DNA of 64,000 bases from CAIRDP01 sp037138335 (GCA_037138335.1 JBAXIO010000016.1:27649-91648); one strand, 5' to 3'; positions 42,941 through 51,107 are shown, counted from the first letter of the stretch. A program made the numbers and translations. Notes: a model not told the origin generated them from the sequence alone.

Positions 42941-43288
42941 ATGGAACTAAGCGGAAAAATTATAAAAATACTTCCCCTGCAAACCGGCACCGGGAAAAAC
43001 GGAGTGTGGAAGAAACAGGATTTCATTGTTGAAACCCCGGGTCAGATCACCAGGAAAGTCTGCTTCTCCCTCTGGGGTGAAAAGATAGACCAGGCCAGGC
43101 TGAATGAAGGGGAACAATTCGAGATCTCATTTGATCTTGAAAGCCGGGAATATAACGGCCGGTGGTATACCGAAGCCAAAGCCTGGAAGGCAGTGAGAAA
43201 AGAAAGATCATCTTCTAGCCAGGAAGTCCCTCCTCCCGAATACATGAATGAACCCAATATCATGCCGGCCGACGACCTGCCGTTCTGA
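42941..43288 (+). CDS. DUF3127 protein (SSB-like OB fold)
   Basis: The 115-residue protein begins MELSGKIIKILPLQTGTGKN. It has the DUF3127 core (KQDFIVETPGQITRKVCFSL, then QFEISFDLESREYNGRWYTE). The tail ends in DDLPF, like the acidic partner-binding tip of single-strand DNA-binding proteins. Such proteins are thought to be OB-fold nucleic-acid-binding proteins, but the role is unproven. A TAATTTCG element (42888-42895) resembles a degenerate -7 box upstream. Confidence 0.85.
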   Translation: MELSGKIIKILPLQTGTGKNGVWKKQDFIVETPGQITRKVCFSLWGEKIDQARLNEGEQFEISFDLESREYNGRWYTEAKAWKAVRKERSSSSQEVPPPEYMNEPNIMPADDLPF

Positions 43289-43314
43289 GTTCAATGCTAA
43301 CGATTCAGGGTTTA

Positions 43315-44976
43315 CTATTTCTTCTGAGCCTGCCTGAACGATTCACCGAGGCGTTCCAGGCCTTTTGAACAGTCGCGGCCGGGAATGTATGCTTCGATGA
43401 GGATCAGCTTGTCTTTTTCGGCAATGACTGTTTTCACGGCTTGTTCGAGTTCTTCTTCGGTGGTAACCCTGAGGCCGATCACAAAGGATGAGTTGTCGAA
43501 GATTCCGGGAAGTTTGGAATACTGCCACATCTGTATGTCGTTATAGGGTCCGTCTTCATGGAGGCGGCGTTCGATGAGGTAGCCGTCGTTGTTGATGACC
43601 ACTATGACTGCAGGGCAGCGCTGGCGGGCAAGGGTGGAAACCTCCTGGGCCGTCATCTGGAAGGCCCCGTCGCCGGTAAGGACAAGCGGGCGTTTCCCGG
43701 GCCGTGCCAGGGAAACTCCGAGGGCTGCGGGAGTGCAAAAACCAATAGAGCAATAATAATCCTGTACAATGAAATTCTCGGCTTCTTCTATATGGAATTC
43801 GGGGCTTGCACAAAAGGCATCGCCCGGTTCAGCCAGGAGGATCACCTGGTCATTGAGATAAAAATTAATGCATTCGTACAAGCGCTTGGCGGTAAGTTCA
43901 CATGCAGGTTCCGGAACAAAAGGACGTTTGGGTATATAGGATTCGGCCGGATGTGATGCCAGGTAAGAGCGTTGTTTTACTTTCAGGGTAAGTTCCCTGA
44001 TGAAGTCCCACAACTGTACATTCTGGTAGAAATGGCTGCCTATGCGCACCTGTCCGCCCCCTGCAGTGATGATCCTGCGGTTGTCGAGATTCATGCTGAA
44101 CAGCCCGGTAGCCAGGTCGGTCATCCAGACCCCGAGCGAAACCAGGCAGTCAGATTCTTCCACCTGCCCGCGAACAGCAGGCCGGCTCCAGCCCCCCTGG
44201 TAGATACCGACAAACTGGGGATGGAGTTCAGGGAGCACCGATTTGCTGCTGAGCATGGTGGCAAAAGGAACCTCGGATGTCTCAACCAGCCTGAGAGCCT
44301 CAGCCCCCAGTGCATAGCGCATCAGTTCAACGCCCGCAAGTATCATCGGGTGTTCAGCTTTATTGATCAGGTCGGCGGCTTCAGCCACGCATTCGGCAAG
44401 ACTTTCGGGGTTTGAAGCCGGCATAACGGCTGTAAGAACACCCACCGGTTCCCGGCATGCAGCCCTGGTCATGTCGGCCGGCAATTCCAGGTAAGCCGGC
44501 AGCTTCAGGGAAATACAGTTCCTTAACACCCTGTCGATCTCATCGGGAGCTTTTACCGCATCGGTGAGGATTGCCGCATCAGCCGTAATTGTTTTAAAGA
44601 TATCAAGCTGAAGATAGTAATTGGAAACCAGGTGATGGACCATGGCTCCTGCTTCCCTCCGCCTTGCAGGGGGGGCGCCGTTGATCACGATCACAGGCAC
44701 ATGTTCGGCATAGGCTCCCGCCACCGCATTCATGATACTCAGTCCGCCCACACCGTAAGTGACAACAGCTGCGCCGGCCCCGTTCAGGCGGGCATAACCG
44801 TCGGCGGCGTACCCGGCATTCAGTTCGTTACAGTTACCCACCCATTGAAGAGGACTGGCCACCAGTTCATCCAGGAAATCAAGAGTATAATCGCCCGGGA
44901 CCCCGAAAACATGCTTTACCCCTATCTCCTGCAAACGCCTGAGCAGGTACTTCGAAACCGTGTATTGTTCACTCAT
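43315..44976 (-). CDS. Indolepyruvate/pyruvate decarboxylase-like ThDP enzyme
   Basis: The 553-residue thiamine-diphosphate-dependent 2-oxo-acid decarboxylase has the N-terminal VFGVPGDYTLDFLDEL, the catalytic-Glu motif NELNAGYAADGYAR and the ThDP/Mg site LTGDGAFQMTAQEVSTLARQ. NNDGYLIERRLHEDGPYNDI follows. These fit the decarboxylase rather than the acetolactate synthase branch. Which 2-oxo acid it prefers is not clear. I use the ATG at 44976 (MSEQYTVSKYLLRR). A -7 box and a 14-base palindrome precede it. Confidence 0.85.
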   Translation of the reverse strand: MSEQYTVSKYLLRRLQEIGVKHVFGVPGDYTLDFLDELVASPLQWVGNCNELNAGYAADGYARLNGAGAAVVTYGVGGLSIMNAVAGAYAEHVPVIVINGAPPARRREAGAMVHHLVSNYYLQLDIFKTITADAAILTDAVKAPDEIDRVLRNCISLKLPAYLELPADMTRAACREPVGVLTAVMPASNPESLAECVAEAADLINKAEHPMILAGVELMRYALGAEALRLVETSEVPFATMLSSKSVLPELHPQFVGIYQGGWSRPAVRGQVEESDCLVSLGVWMTDLATGLFSMNLDNRRIITAGGGQVRIGSHFYQNVQLWDFIRELTLKVKQRSYLASHPAESYIPKRPFVPEPACELTAKRLYECINFYLNDQVILLAEPGDAFCASPEFHIEEAENFIVQDYYCSIGFCTPAALGVSLARPGKRPLVLTGDGAFQMTAQEVSTLARQRCPAVIVVINNDGYLIERRLHEDGPYNDIQMWQYSKLPGIFDNSSFVIGLRVTTEEELEQAVKTVIAEKDKLILIEAYIPGRDCSKGLERLGESFRQAQKK

Positions 44977-45011
44977 ACTACCTTGTTTTATTGATGAAAC
45001 GTAATGGGGAA

Positions 45012-45025
45012 GTTCTGACCAGAAC
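45012..45025. promoter_or_regulatory. Palindromic operator-like site at the decarboxylase promoter
   Basis: GTTCTG (45012-45017), two bases, then CAGAAC (45020-45025) form a perfect 6-bp dyad. It lies immediately downstream of the minus-strand -7 box and shares its last base. A protein bound here would cover the transcription start. Confidence 0.45.
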
Positions 45026-45032
45026 AAATATA
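45025..45032 (-). promoter_or_regulatory. Putative -7 box of the decarboxylase gene
   Basis: The minus strand reads TATATTTG (TAnnTTTG), 48 bases before the ATG at 44976. A TTG on the minus strand at 45063-45061 is 28 bases away, too far for a normal -33. Confidence 0.5.
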
Positions 45033-45112
45033 ATTATAATATCCGGGATAAATCATCCGCCAACATCTTAAAAAAAATCGGTGAAACACCTAAAATAATC
45101 GTTGTATAATTA

Positions 45113-45152
45113 AACTTTTAGTTGACAAACTATATTTTTAGTTGTATCTTTG
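45113..45152 (+). promoter_or_regulatory. Promoter of the BlaI-type regulator with two operator-like dyads
   Basis: TTG at 45122-45124 and TATCTTTG at 45145-45152 are 20 bases apart, an excellent -33/-7 match. Two inverted repeats of the same half-site overlap it: AACT/AGTT with a 3-base spacer (45113-45123) and AACTA/TAGTT with a 6-base spacer (45128-45143). They are good candidates for BlaI-family autoregulatory operators. Confidence 0.65.
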
Positions 45153-45156
45153 TTGT

Positions 45157-45212
45157 CTGGATGCCGGGTACTGGGTACTGGAAACCAGAGACCGGAAACC
45201 AGAAACCAGGTC
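45157..45212. repeat. Array of eight degenerate 7-bp units in the BlaI 5' leader
   Basis: Eight consecutive heptamers (for example CTGGGTA, CCAGAAA) all have C at position 1 and G at position 4. The first half is CTGG-type and the second CCAG-type, so the transcript could fold. The array lies between the promoter and the ATG at 45230. Confidence 0.85.
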
Positions 45213-45229
45213 CAAAAAAAATAACGGAT

Positions 45230-45640
45230 ATGAAAACAAACGAAAACCACCAGGCACCAATCCGTGAACTCACTAAGGCTGAGGAGCAGGTGATGCAGAT
45301 CCTATGGGACCTGGGCAAAGGCATGGCATCACAGGTGCTTGAAAAGTTTGATGAGCCGAAGCCAGCATACAACACGGTTTCAACCATCATCAGGATACTC
45401 GAGCAGAAAGGGTTTGTTGATCATAAAGCCTACGGCCGCACCCACGAGTACTTCCCCCTGGTAAGTAAAAAAGATTACACACGCATGTATTTCAGCAATT
45501 TCATCTCGAATTATTTCGGGAATTCTTACCAGTCGCTGGTGTCCTTTTTTGCAAAGGACAACAGGATCAGCCTGGATGAGCTGGAGGATATCCGGCAGAC
45601 CATAGAATCGGAGATAAGGAAACAAAAAAAATCAAAATAA
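45230..45640 (+). CDS. BlaI/MecI/CopY-type transcriptional repressor
   Basis: The 136-residue protein has a winged-helix DNA-binding domain: ELTKAEEQVMQILWDLGKGM, the recognition-helix region KPAYNTVSTIIRILEQKGFV and the wing HKAYGRTHEYFPLV. A C-terminal dimerisation helix follows. The ATG at 45230 matches the family start; the longer in-frame version would translate the heptamer array as an N-terminal tail. It is followed after one base by a BlaR1-like M56 protein. No beta-lactamase gene is next to the pair, so the target may be the operon itself. Confidence 0.9.
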   Translation: MKTNENHQAPIRELTKAEEQVMQILWDLGKGMASQVLEKFDEPKPAYNTVSTIIRILEQKGFVDHKAYGRTHEYFPLVSKKDYTRMYFSNFISNYFGNSYQSLVSFFAKDNRISLDELEDIRQTIESEIRKQKKSK

Positions 45641-45641
45641 G

Positions 45642-46937
45642 ATGAATGCAATTCTGATATACCTGCTTGAATCAGCGCTCTGTATCAGTCTTCTGTATAC
45701 AGTCTACTGGCTCTTCCTTCGCCGCGACACTTTTTTCATGATGAACAGGATGTACTTAATGGGGACGGTAGGGTTTTCGATTTTGCTTCCCCTTATCCCG
45801 ATTCACTGGCATCCTTCGGGAGCGGCAGCCACCTTTGTTTACATGCTGGAACCGGTGCTGATCACACCCGGCAAAATAGAACAAGCCGCAGGGAGCCATT
45901 TTCAATGGTTTGACATTGCCGCGATAGTGTATTTCACCGGCCTGATCATTTTCCTGCTGAGGTTCATTGTTCAGATGCTGCAGCTGTTCTTCATTGTCAG
46001 GCGCAATGGCACTGAACGAAGGCATGGCATGCGTATTGTGTTTGTCGACCGAGGTTACTCCCCCTTCTCTTTTTTCAACCTGGTCTTCATCAACGAAAAG
46101 AACGTCCCTGCCGAAAAGCTGGATGCCATTCTTACACATGAGTGTGTTCATGTGAGGCAGCGCCACACAGTGGATCTCATCCTTGCCGAGATCCTTATCA
46201 TTATACAATGGTTCAACCCTTTTGCCTGGTTCACAGGAAGGGAATTTAAAACCATACACGAATTCCTGGCCGATGAAGGTGTTATCAAAGCCGGCATCAG
46301 CCGTTCAGAATACCAGCAAATGATCCTGGATGAAACCATGGGCATACAGGTGAATGGGCTGACCAATAATTTCAATGTTTCACTAATTAAAAAACGTATT
46401 CTTATGATCTCAAAAGTAAAATCAGGGAAGTTGTCCGTCAGCAAAATACTGCTTGCGGTTCCCGCAGTATTGCTCCTGGCCTTCCTGTTTTCAGCAACCT
46501 CTTACGGAAAGGTTTCCGGGCCCCAGGACCATAAAACCAAAACTGTGCCGCCAACCCCGCCAGCACCGCCTCCACCTCCACCGGCCCCATCAGGGAAAAT
46601 CTATGACAAAGCTGATGTCGAACCCGCATACCCCGGAGGATTCGCGGCTTTGGGCGACTTCATCCTGAAGAATCTCAAGTACCCTGAAGCCGCAATCAAG
46701 AACAAAACCCAGGGCAAGGTCCTTTTAAGTTTTGTAGTCTGGAGCGACGGTTCCGTGGGAAATGTTAAGGTAAAACAGGGAATCGGCAGCGGTTGCGATG
46801 AAGAGGCAATACGCGTGGTAAAGCTGATGCCGAACTGGAAACCCGGGCAGCAGGATGGCAAGAATGTGAACGTGTCGTTCTTCCTTCCTATCAACTTCGC
46901 ACTTGAAAAGGACAAGAAAGACCAGCCAAAGAAGTAG
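45642..46937 (+). CDS. BlaR1-like M56 metallopeptidase with C-terminal TonB domain
   Basis: The 431-residue membrane protein has four hydrophobic helices: about 5-25, 38-55, 92-118 and 280-300. A zinc motif HECVH (166-170) lies on the cytoplasmic loop, followed by FLADEGVIKAGISRSEYQQM. A proline-rich linker (about 310-325) leads to a TonB-type C-terminal domain (about 335-425: LGDFILKNLKYPEAAIKNKT, ending VNVSFFLPINF). It presumably senses an envelope signal and cleaves the adjacent BlaI-type repressor. The TonB domain may contact an outer-membrane receptor. It ends two bases from a convergent lipase gene. Confidence 0.88.
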   Translation: MNAILIYLLESALCISLLYTVYWLFLRRDTFFMMNRMYLMGTVGFSILLPLIPIHWHPSGAAATFVYMLEPVLITPGKIEQAAGSHFQWFDIAAIVYFTGLIIFLLRFIVQMLQLFFIVRRNGTERRHGMRIVFVDRGYSPFSFFNLVFINEKNVPAEKLDAILTHECVHVRQRHTVDLILAEILIIIQWFNPFAWFTGREFKTIHEFLADEGVIKAGISRSEYQQMILDETMGIQVNGLTNNFNVSLIKKRILMISKVKSGKLSVSKILLAVPAVLLLAFLFSATSYGKVSGPQDHKTKTVPPTPPAPPPPPPAPSGKIYDKADVEPAYPGGFAALGDFILKNLKYPEAAIKNKTQGKVLLSFVVWSDGSVGNVKVKQGIGSGCDEEAIRVVKLMPNWKPGQQDGKNVNVSFFLPINFALEKDKKDQPKK

Positions 46938-46939
46938 GC

Positions 46940-48286
46940 TTACTGGTGCGAGAATATCCAAAGTGAACCTTCAAAGAATGCGATAGGGGCTACCCTCTGG
47001 TGGATAGTCCCTTTTGCGGGATCGGGAGTGAGTGCAGGAAATTCATAATACACTACATTCAACAACCCCATATCATCGAAGCGTTTACGCACCGACTGGT
47101 AATTTGAAAAAGGCACACAGTCGTCGTTTACACAATGCCAGAGGTACATCAGTGATTTCGGGGTCCATCCTGTATATGAGTTATTCGCCGAAAAGATATT
47201 GAACGCGAGGCTGTTTTGGTTTCTCAGGGTATCTATAAAAGCATCGGTAAAGATCTCTTTCAGCACCTTACTGGCAGGCATATAGGAATTTACCACACTG
47301 TCGCTGTAAAACCCGGTGGAGTATTTAGGAAGGTTGGTCAGGTAAGGTTCTTTCAGGACCACGTTATATGTGTAGGAATTCGGATAGATCGCATTATACC
47401 CTGCAATGGTCATGGGAAGGAAGTATGGCTGGGGGAAAGCACTGTCGGCCAGCATGACCGGCAGCATGGCCCCGGTGAGGTCGTAAGGCCCTTCCATGCA
47501 AACCACCCCTTTCAGTGTTACATTCCTTGCCTCGAGTTCACGCTGGGCTGCCATCGTAACAAATCCCCCTTCGGAATAACCCATCAGGAACACCTGTCCG
47601 TTCCAGGTCACGTACTGACTGGCAGTACTCCCAAGTGAAGCGATAGCCCCCTGTACCATGTCGGCAGTAGCAACGGCAAGCCTGTCCCTCACGCAGAAGG
47701 GATGCATCTCGCTTACATCCTGACCCATGCCCTGGTAATCGGGCATAATAATGATCCAGCCGTAAACAGAGGCCATTATATTTGCAAGCAGGGCCTCGGG
47801 GTAGCTTTTATATTCCTCCCAGCTTGCATTCTTCCAACCCGAAGGAGCAAGTTTTTTCATGATCTGGGTAGCATGGTTGAATGATAATATGGGGGCGCTG
47901 ATCTTCCCTGAATATTTATAGGGATATACAAGAAGCCCGCTCAGTGAGATCTTCTTCCCCTGGTTGTCGGTTGAACTATAGGTCACCACCTCATTGGCGA
48001 TGAGGTAAGGTGCTCCGGTCACCCCGTGTTTGTTCACCTCGGTAAGGAAGTCATGGTAATCGAATTCGTCATAATCGGGAAAAAGGGCCAGCTTGTTGCT
48101 GATATCCTGCATAGTGTATGTGGTGTGGTCCACTGTCTGCAGCCCGTTGTTACCGACAGGAGTGTCATCCCCTTTTGATTTGGAACAGGAGTTTGTAAGC
48201 AGGATGCCTGCACCCATAAGCAGTATGAACAGAATCGCTTTCATCATACGACCGGTTCCTGGTTGTTTCCCTGTAAATTGATCCAT
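46940..48286 (-). CDS. Secreted alpha/beta-hydrolase (lipase-like) lipoprotein
   Basis: The 448-residue protein has the nucleophile elbow GYSEGG (FLMGYSEGGFVTMAAQREL). An upstream WIIIMPDYQGMGQDVSEMHP and a late LMYLWHCVNDDCVPFSNYQS supply the Asp region, a layout like secretory lipases or cutinase-like esterases. The lipobox is LTNSC (Cys34) when counted from the ATG at 48286. That start is supported by a strong Shine-Dalgarno AAAGGAGG just upstream, which is unusual in this window. An internal ATG at 48247 would give a shorter signal. Confidence 0.85.
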   Translation of the reverse strand: MDQFTGKQPGTGRMMKAILFILLMGAGILLTNSCSKSKGDDTPVGNNGLQTVDHTTYTMQDISNKLALFPDYDEFDYHDFLTEVNKHGVTGAPYLIANEVVTYSSTDNQGKKISLSGLLVYPYKYSGKISAPILSFNHATQIMKKLAPSGWKNASWEEYKSYPEALLANIMASVYGWIIIMPDYQGMGQDVSEMHPFCVRDRLAVATADMVQGAIASLGSTASQYVTWNGQVFLMGYSEGGFVTMAAQRELEARNVTLKGVVCMEGPYDLTGAMLPVMLADSAFPQPYFLPMTIAGYNAIYPNSYTYNVVLKEPYLTNLPKYSTGFYSDSVVNSYMPASKVLKEIFTDAFIDTLRNQNSLAFNIFSANNSYTGWTPKSLMYLWHCVNDDCVPFSNYQSVRKRFDDMGLLNVVYYEFPALTPDPAKGTIHQRVAPIAFFEGSLWIFSHQ

Positions 48287-48314
48287 ATGGCCTCCTTTTT
48301 ATTTACCCTAAAAT

Positions 48315-48336
48315 TTCCTGCCGCATGCGGCAGGAA
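48315..48336. repeat. 22-bp perfect palindrome plus GC-rich palindromes
   Basis: Two 11-base arms (TTCCTGCCGCA and its complement) form a perfect palindrome. CCGGGCCCGG and a repeated CCCGGG follow to 48358. No T-run follows, so it is not an ordinary terminator. It lies upstream of the lipase gene. The spacer 48362-48507 beyond it shows nothing else recognisable. Confidence 0.7.
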
Positions 48337-48507
48337 CCGGGCCCGGGACATGCCCGGGGTTAATACTATAAAACACCTGCAACAGTTCAGTAATACATAA
48401 GACTCAAATATAATGAAAAAGGTTGTAAAGAGGATAGGTTTTTTTTAGCTGGCAGGTTGCCGTAACTCCTCCCGCCTCCCTGCGTCTAAAACAAAAAAGT
48501 CCCAACC

Positions 48508-48660
48508 ATGTCACTCTGGAGAGTCATTCTTTGCATCATATTCCCGCCACTGGCAGTTATCGATAAAGGCTGCGGTTCGATCCTGCTTGTTTTCATCCTT
48601 ACATGCTGCGGTTGGTTGCCGGGCGTTATCGCTGCCCTGCTTATTACAACAAGAAGCTGA
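48508..48660 (+). CDS. Pmp3/YqaE-family (UPF0057) membrane peptide, copy 2
   Basis: The 50-residue two-helix peptide (MSLWRVILCIIFPPLAVIDK, then LTCCGWLPGVIAALL) is identical to the 41529 product at 45 of 50 residues. All five changes are Leu/Val/Ile/Trp/Thr swaps. It is followed by an AT-rich hairpin (48675-48682 with 48693-48700). Its own upstream sequence differs from copy 1, so the duplication is not a recent whole-block copy. Confidence 0.85.
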   Translation: MSLWRVILCIIFPPLAVIDKGCGSILLVFILTCCGWLPGVIAALLITTRS

Positions 48661-48727
48661 ATTGCGGAATCACAATTTTATTTACTTTTATGAATAAAAT
48701 CCTGATGAACCATTAAATTTCCAAGCT

Positions 48728-49360
48728 ATGAAAAAAGTGACTTCAATTTTTATGATCCTGTTTGTTTTCGCTGTTCTTACACCAGGTCTGTTGTTTGCAC
48801 AGAACACCGAAAAGAAGAACACGAACCAGTCGGAGAAAGTGAAGAAGTGCGATAGCCTCTGGTATTATGGAATTGATCTTTCGCACGTGAGAGTCACCGA
48901 TGGGGCAAAGATTTCACGCAGTATTAAATATTCATCTGTATATCCTTCCGCCTGGGTCGCTTTTGTTGAAAAAGAGTTGCCGCCATATACCACAGTGCAG
49001 CCCGAGTTGCAAAAAAAAGTGTTTTATTATGTGCAGGATGAAGTTCAGAACCATACACAGAAAGTAAGCCCCAATTTTATTATCGGGACCAATTACTCCT
49101 TCCCTGTCGACACCCTGATCAAAGCTGTAAAATCATATAAGCTTAGCAGGAGCTCGGGGATCGGGCTTGTGATCATCCCCGAAAATTTTAATAAAAACTA
49201 TGAATCCGCATCGTCTTGGATCACTTTTTTCGATATCGGCACCCGGGAACTTCTTTGGACAGTCAAGGTCACAGGGGCATGTCAGCATATGGGATACACA
49301 GCCCACTGGGGTTCGGGCATAGTAGAGGGGTTTAAGAGTTTCATCAATTCATCGTACTGA
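48728..49360 (+). CDS. Exported protein of unknown function
   Basis: A signal peptide (1-24, ending LLFAQ) is followed by ~185 mostly soluble residues. They include CDSLWYYGIDLSHVRVTDGA, then SGIGLVIIPENFNKNYESAS and near the end GACQHMGYTAHWGSGIVEGF. The end has a suggestive small, glycine-rich motif but matches no family I know. A TACTTTTA element (48683-48690) could be its -7 box. It is followed by a heptamer array. Confidence 0.7.
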   Translation: MKKVTSIFMILFVFAVLTPGLLFAQNTEKKNTNQSEKVKKCDSLWYYGIDLSHVRVTDGAKISRSIKYSSVYPSAWVAFVEKELPPYTTVQPELQKKVFYYVQDEVQNHTQKVSPNFIIGTNYSFPVDTLIKAVKSYKLSRSSGIGLVIIPENFNKNYESASSWITFFDIGTRELLWTVKVTGACQHMGYTAHWGSGIVEGFKSFINSSY

Positions 49361-49365
49361 GAAGA

Positions 49366-49421
49366 GCAGGTACTGGGTAATGGGCACCGGGCAATGGGAC
49401 CAAGCACCCAGAACCCAGGAA
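49366..49421. repeat. Array of eight degenerate 7-bp units after the 48728 gene
   Basis: Eight consecutive heptamers (CTGGGTA, CCAGAAC and variants) have G at position 4 in all eight. The first five are xTGGGyA-like and the last three CCAG-like, again switching polarity midway. It lies just after the 48728 gene and ends four bases from the convergent aldo/keto reductase gene. Confidence 0.85.
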
Positions 49422-49424
49422 CCA

Positions 49425-50327
49425 TTAAGGCATTTCTGTTCCTTTTGCAGCAATGTAGATCTTATACCATTGCTCCAGGCTCATTTCGACCGACAGGGCA
49501 TTGACCGCATACCTTATACGTTCCATTTTCCCGGAACCAACCACAGGGATTATCGTGGCAGGATGTTTAAGAAGCCAGGCATAGATAACAGTATCAACCT
49601 GGGCGATATCAAGTTCTTCAGCGACTTCCTTAAGGGCTTTCGATACCCGGTATGCCTTATCATCTCCGGGATCCATCAGCCTTCCGCCTGCGAGAGGTGA
49701 CCAGGCCATAGGCATTATCTTTTCCTTCATGAAGAAGTCCATGTTCCCGTTCTCAAAATGTACGAGGCAGTATGGAGAGATCTCCACCTGGTTGGTAAGG
49801 AGTTTTTCTTCCGTGAATGAATTCAGGGTTTCGTACTCTGCCGGGCTGAAATTTGAAACCCCGAAATGCAACACTTTACCATCCCGCTTTAGGACCGAAA
49901 ATGCTTTTGCCGCTTCTTCAGGATCAAAAAACGGGGCCGGGCGGTGAAGGAGGAGAAGATCTACATGATCGGTTCCAAAGTTTGATAATGAGTTGTTGAC
50001 CGAGTTCACTATATGCTTAAAGCTGTAATCGTAATGTTTCACCCTCAGGCCGGGATTCTTATCCGATACCAGTTTTATCCCGCATTTCGTGATGATCTCT
50101 ATTTCGTTCCTCAGGCTCTTTTTAAGGCGGATGACATCCCCCAGTATAGCTTCGCAGCTGTAATTTCCATAGATATCGGCATGATCAAAAGTGGTCACGC
50201 CCATTGCAACCAGCTCTTCCATGAAGCTTAACAGTTCCCTTGGCGACAGGTTCCAGCCGTTCATCCGCATTTGTCCGTGAACGATACGCGACAAGCCGAA
50301 ATCGTTGGTGAGTTTTACTTTATTCAT
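49425..50327 (-). CDS. Aldo/keto reductase
   Basis: A 300-residue TIM-barrel NADPH oxidoreductase. Catalytic residues are visible as Asp and Tyr in FDHADIYGNYSCEAILGD, Lys in IITKCGIKLV and His in VDLLLLHRPAP. The NADPH-binding C-terminal part has TIIPVVGSGKMERIRYAV. It resembles the YdhF-like class. I use the ATG at 50327 (MNKVKLTNDFG). It is a single gene upstream of the ABC operon on the same strand, 75 bases away. Confidence 0.9.
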   Translation of the reverse strand: MNKVKLTNDFGLSRIVHGQMRMNGWNLSPRELLSFMEELVAMGVTTFDHADIYGNYSCEAILGDVIRLKKSLRNEIEIITKCGIKLVSDKNPGLRVKHYDYSFKHIVNSVNNSLSNFGTDHVDLLLLHRPAPFFDPEEAAKAFSVLKRDGKVLHFGVSNFSPAEYETLNSFTEEKLLTNQVEISPYCLVHFENGNMDFFMKEKIMPMAWSPLAGGRLMDPGDDKAYRVSKALKEVAEELDIAQVDTVIYAWLLKHPATIIPVVGSGKMERIRYAVNALSVEMSLEQWYKIYIAAKGTEMP

Positions 50328-50402
50328 TTCAGGTAATATTAACAAACAATTCAGGGATCTTTACAGCAAATTTATTCATTTGCTCTGTCACTGCCCATTG
50401 CG

Positions 50403-51104
50403 TCATAACGCCCGTGAGAAATAGTTCTCCAGTTCCACTAGCGTCCCGCCGGCAGTATGAAGGTCTTTCAGGACAAGCCCTTCCCCGAGCAGCACTATAC
50501 GGTTACATATCTCAGTCACATGTGTGAGGTCATGGCTTGAGATGAGCATGGTAGTGCCACGTTCGGCATTGATCTTTTTCAGCAGGCGCTTGAGCATGAT
50601 CTGCGAAGAAGGATCCAGGTGGGCGAATGGTTCATCGAGGATGACAACCTCAGGATCTCCCATCAGGGCGGCGATGATCCCGGTCTTGTTCCTGTTTCCC
50701 TGTGAGAGACTGCGGATGGGCTTTTTCCCGTGATACAGGTCATCGGCACCAAAACCCTCGAGTGATTGATAAAACCGGGAGAAGTCATCCGCAGACCAGG
50801 AATGTAATCCTCCGATGAACGAAAAGTATTCAGAAGGGCTCAGGTAATCGATGAGGAAGCCTTCGTCGAGATATGACCCGGTGATCTTTTTCCAGTCCTC
50901 CTGCCGGCTCACCGGCATATTCCTGATGAAGACCTCACCGGTAGTTGCCGCGATCAGGTCGAGGATCAGCCTGAACATCGTCGTTTTGCCTGCCCCGTTA
51001 TTGCCAACCAGTCCGAAGATCTCCCCATCCCCTATTTCCAGAAAAGGAATATCAAGGGCTTTGGTTTTATTATACAGCTTTTGCAGTTCAGTGATTCGTA
51101 TCAT
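50403..51104 (-). CDS. ABC transporter ATP-binding protein
   Basis: The 233-residue ATPase has Walker A GNNGAGKTT, the signature LSQGNRNK, Walker B VVILDEPFAHLDP and a switch His (ISSHDLTHVTEI). It is the third gene of an operon with a DUF5687 membrane protein (stop three bases before this start) and a 54-codon gene. This pairing indicates an export-type ABC system; its substrate is unknown. Confidence 0.95.
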   Translation of the reverse strand: MIRITELQKLYNKTKALDIPFLEIGDGEIFGLVGNNGAGKTTMFRLILDLIAATTGEVFIRNMPVSRQEDWKKITGSYLDEGFLIDYLSPSEYFSFIGGLHSWSADDFSRFYQSLEGFGADDLYHGKKPIRSLSQGNRNKTGIIAALMGDPEVVILDEPFAHLDPSSQIMLKRLLKKINAERGTTMLISSHDLTHVTEICNRIVLLGEGLVLKDLHTAGGTLVELENYFSRAL

Positions 51105-51107
51105 GAT

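Noticed and set aside
45230..46937. BlaI/BlaR1 pair as a beta-lactam resistance locus
   Set aside because: No beta-lactamase or PBP gene is adjacent; the M56 protein carries a TonB domain, not a penicillin-sensor domain.
48728..49360. Type VI or pore-forming effector
   Set aside because: Only a signal peptide and a glycine-rich C-terminal segment are visible; no secretion cluster is nearby.
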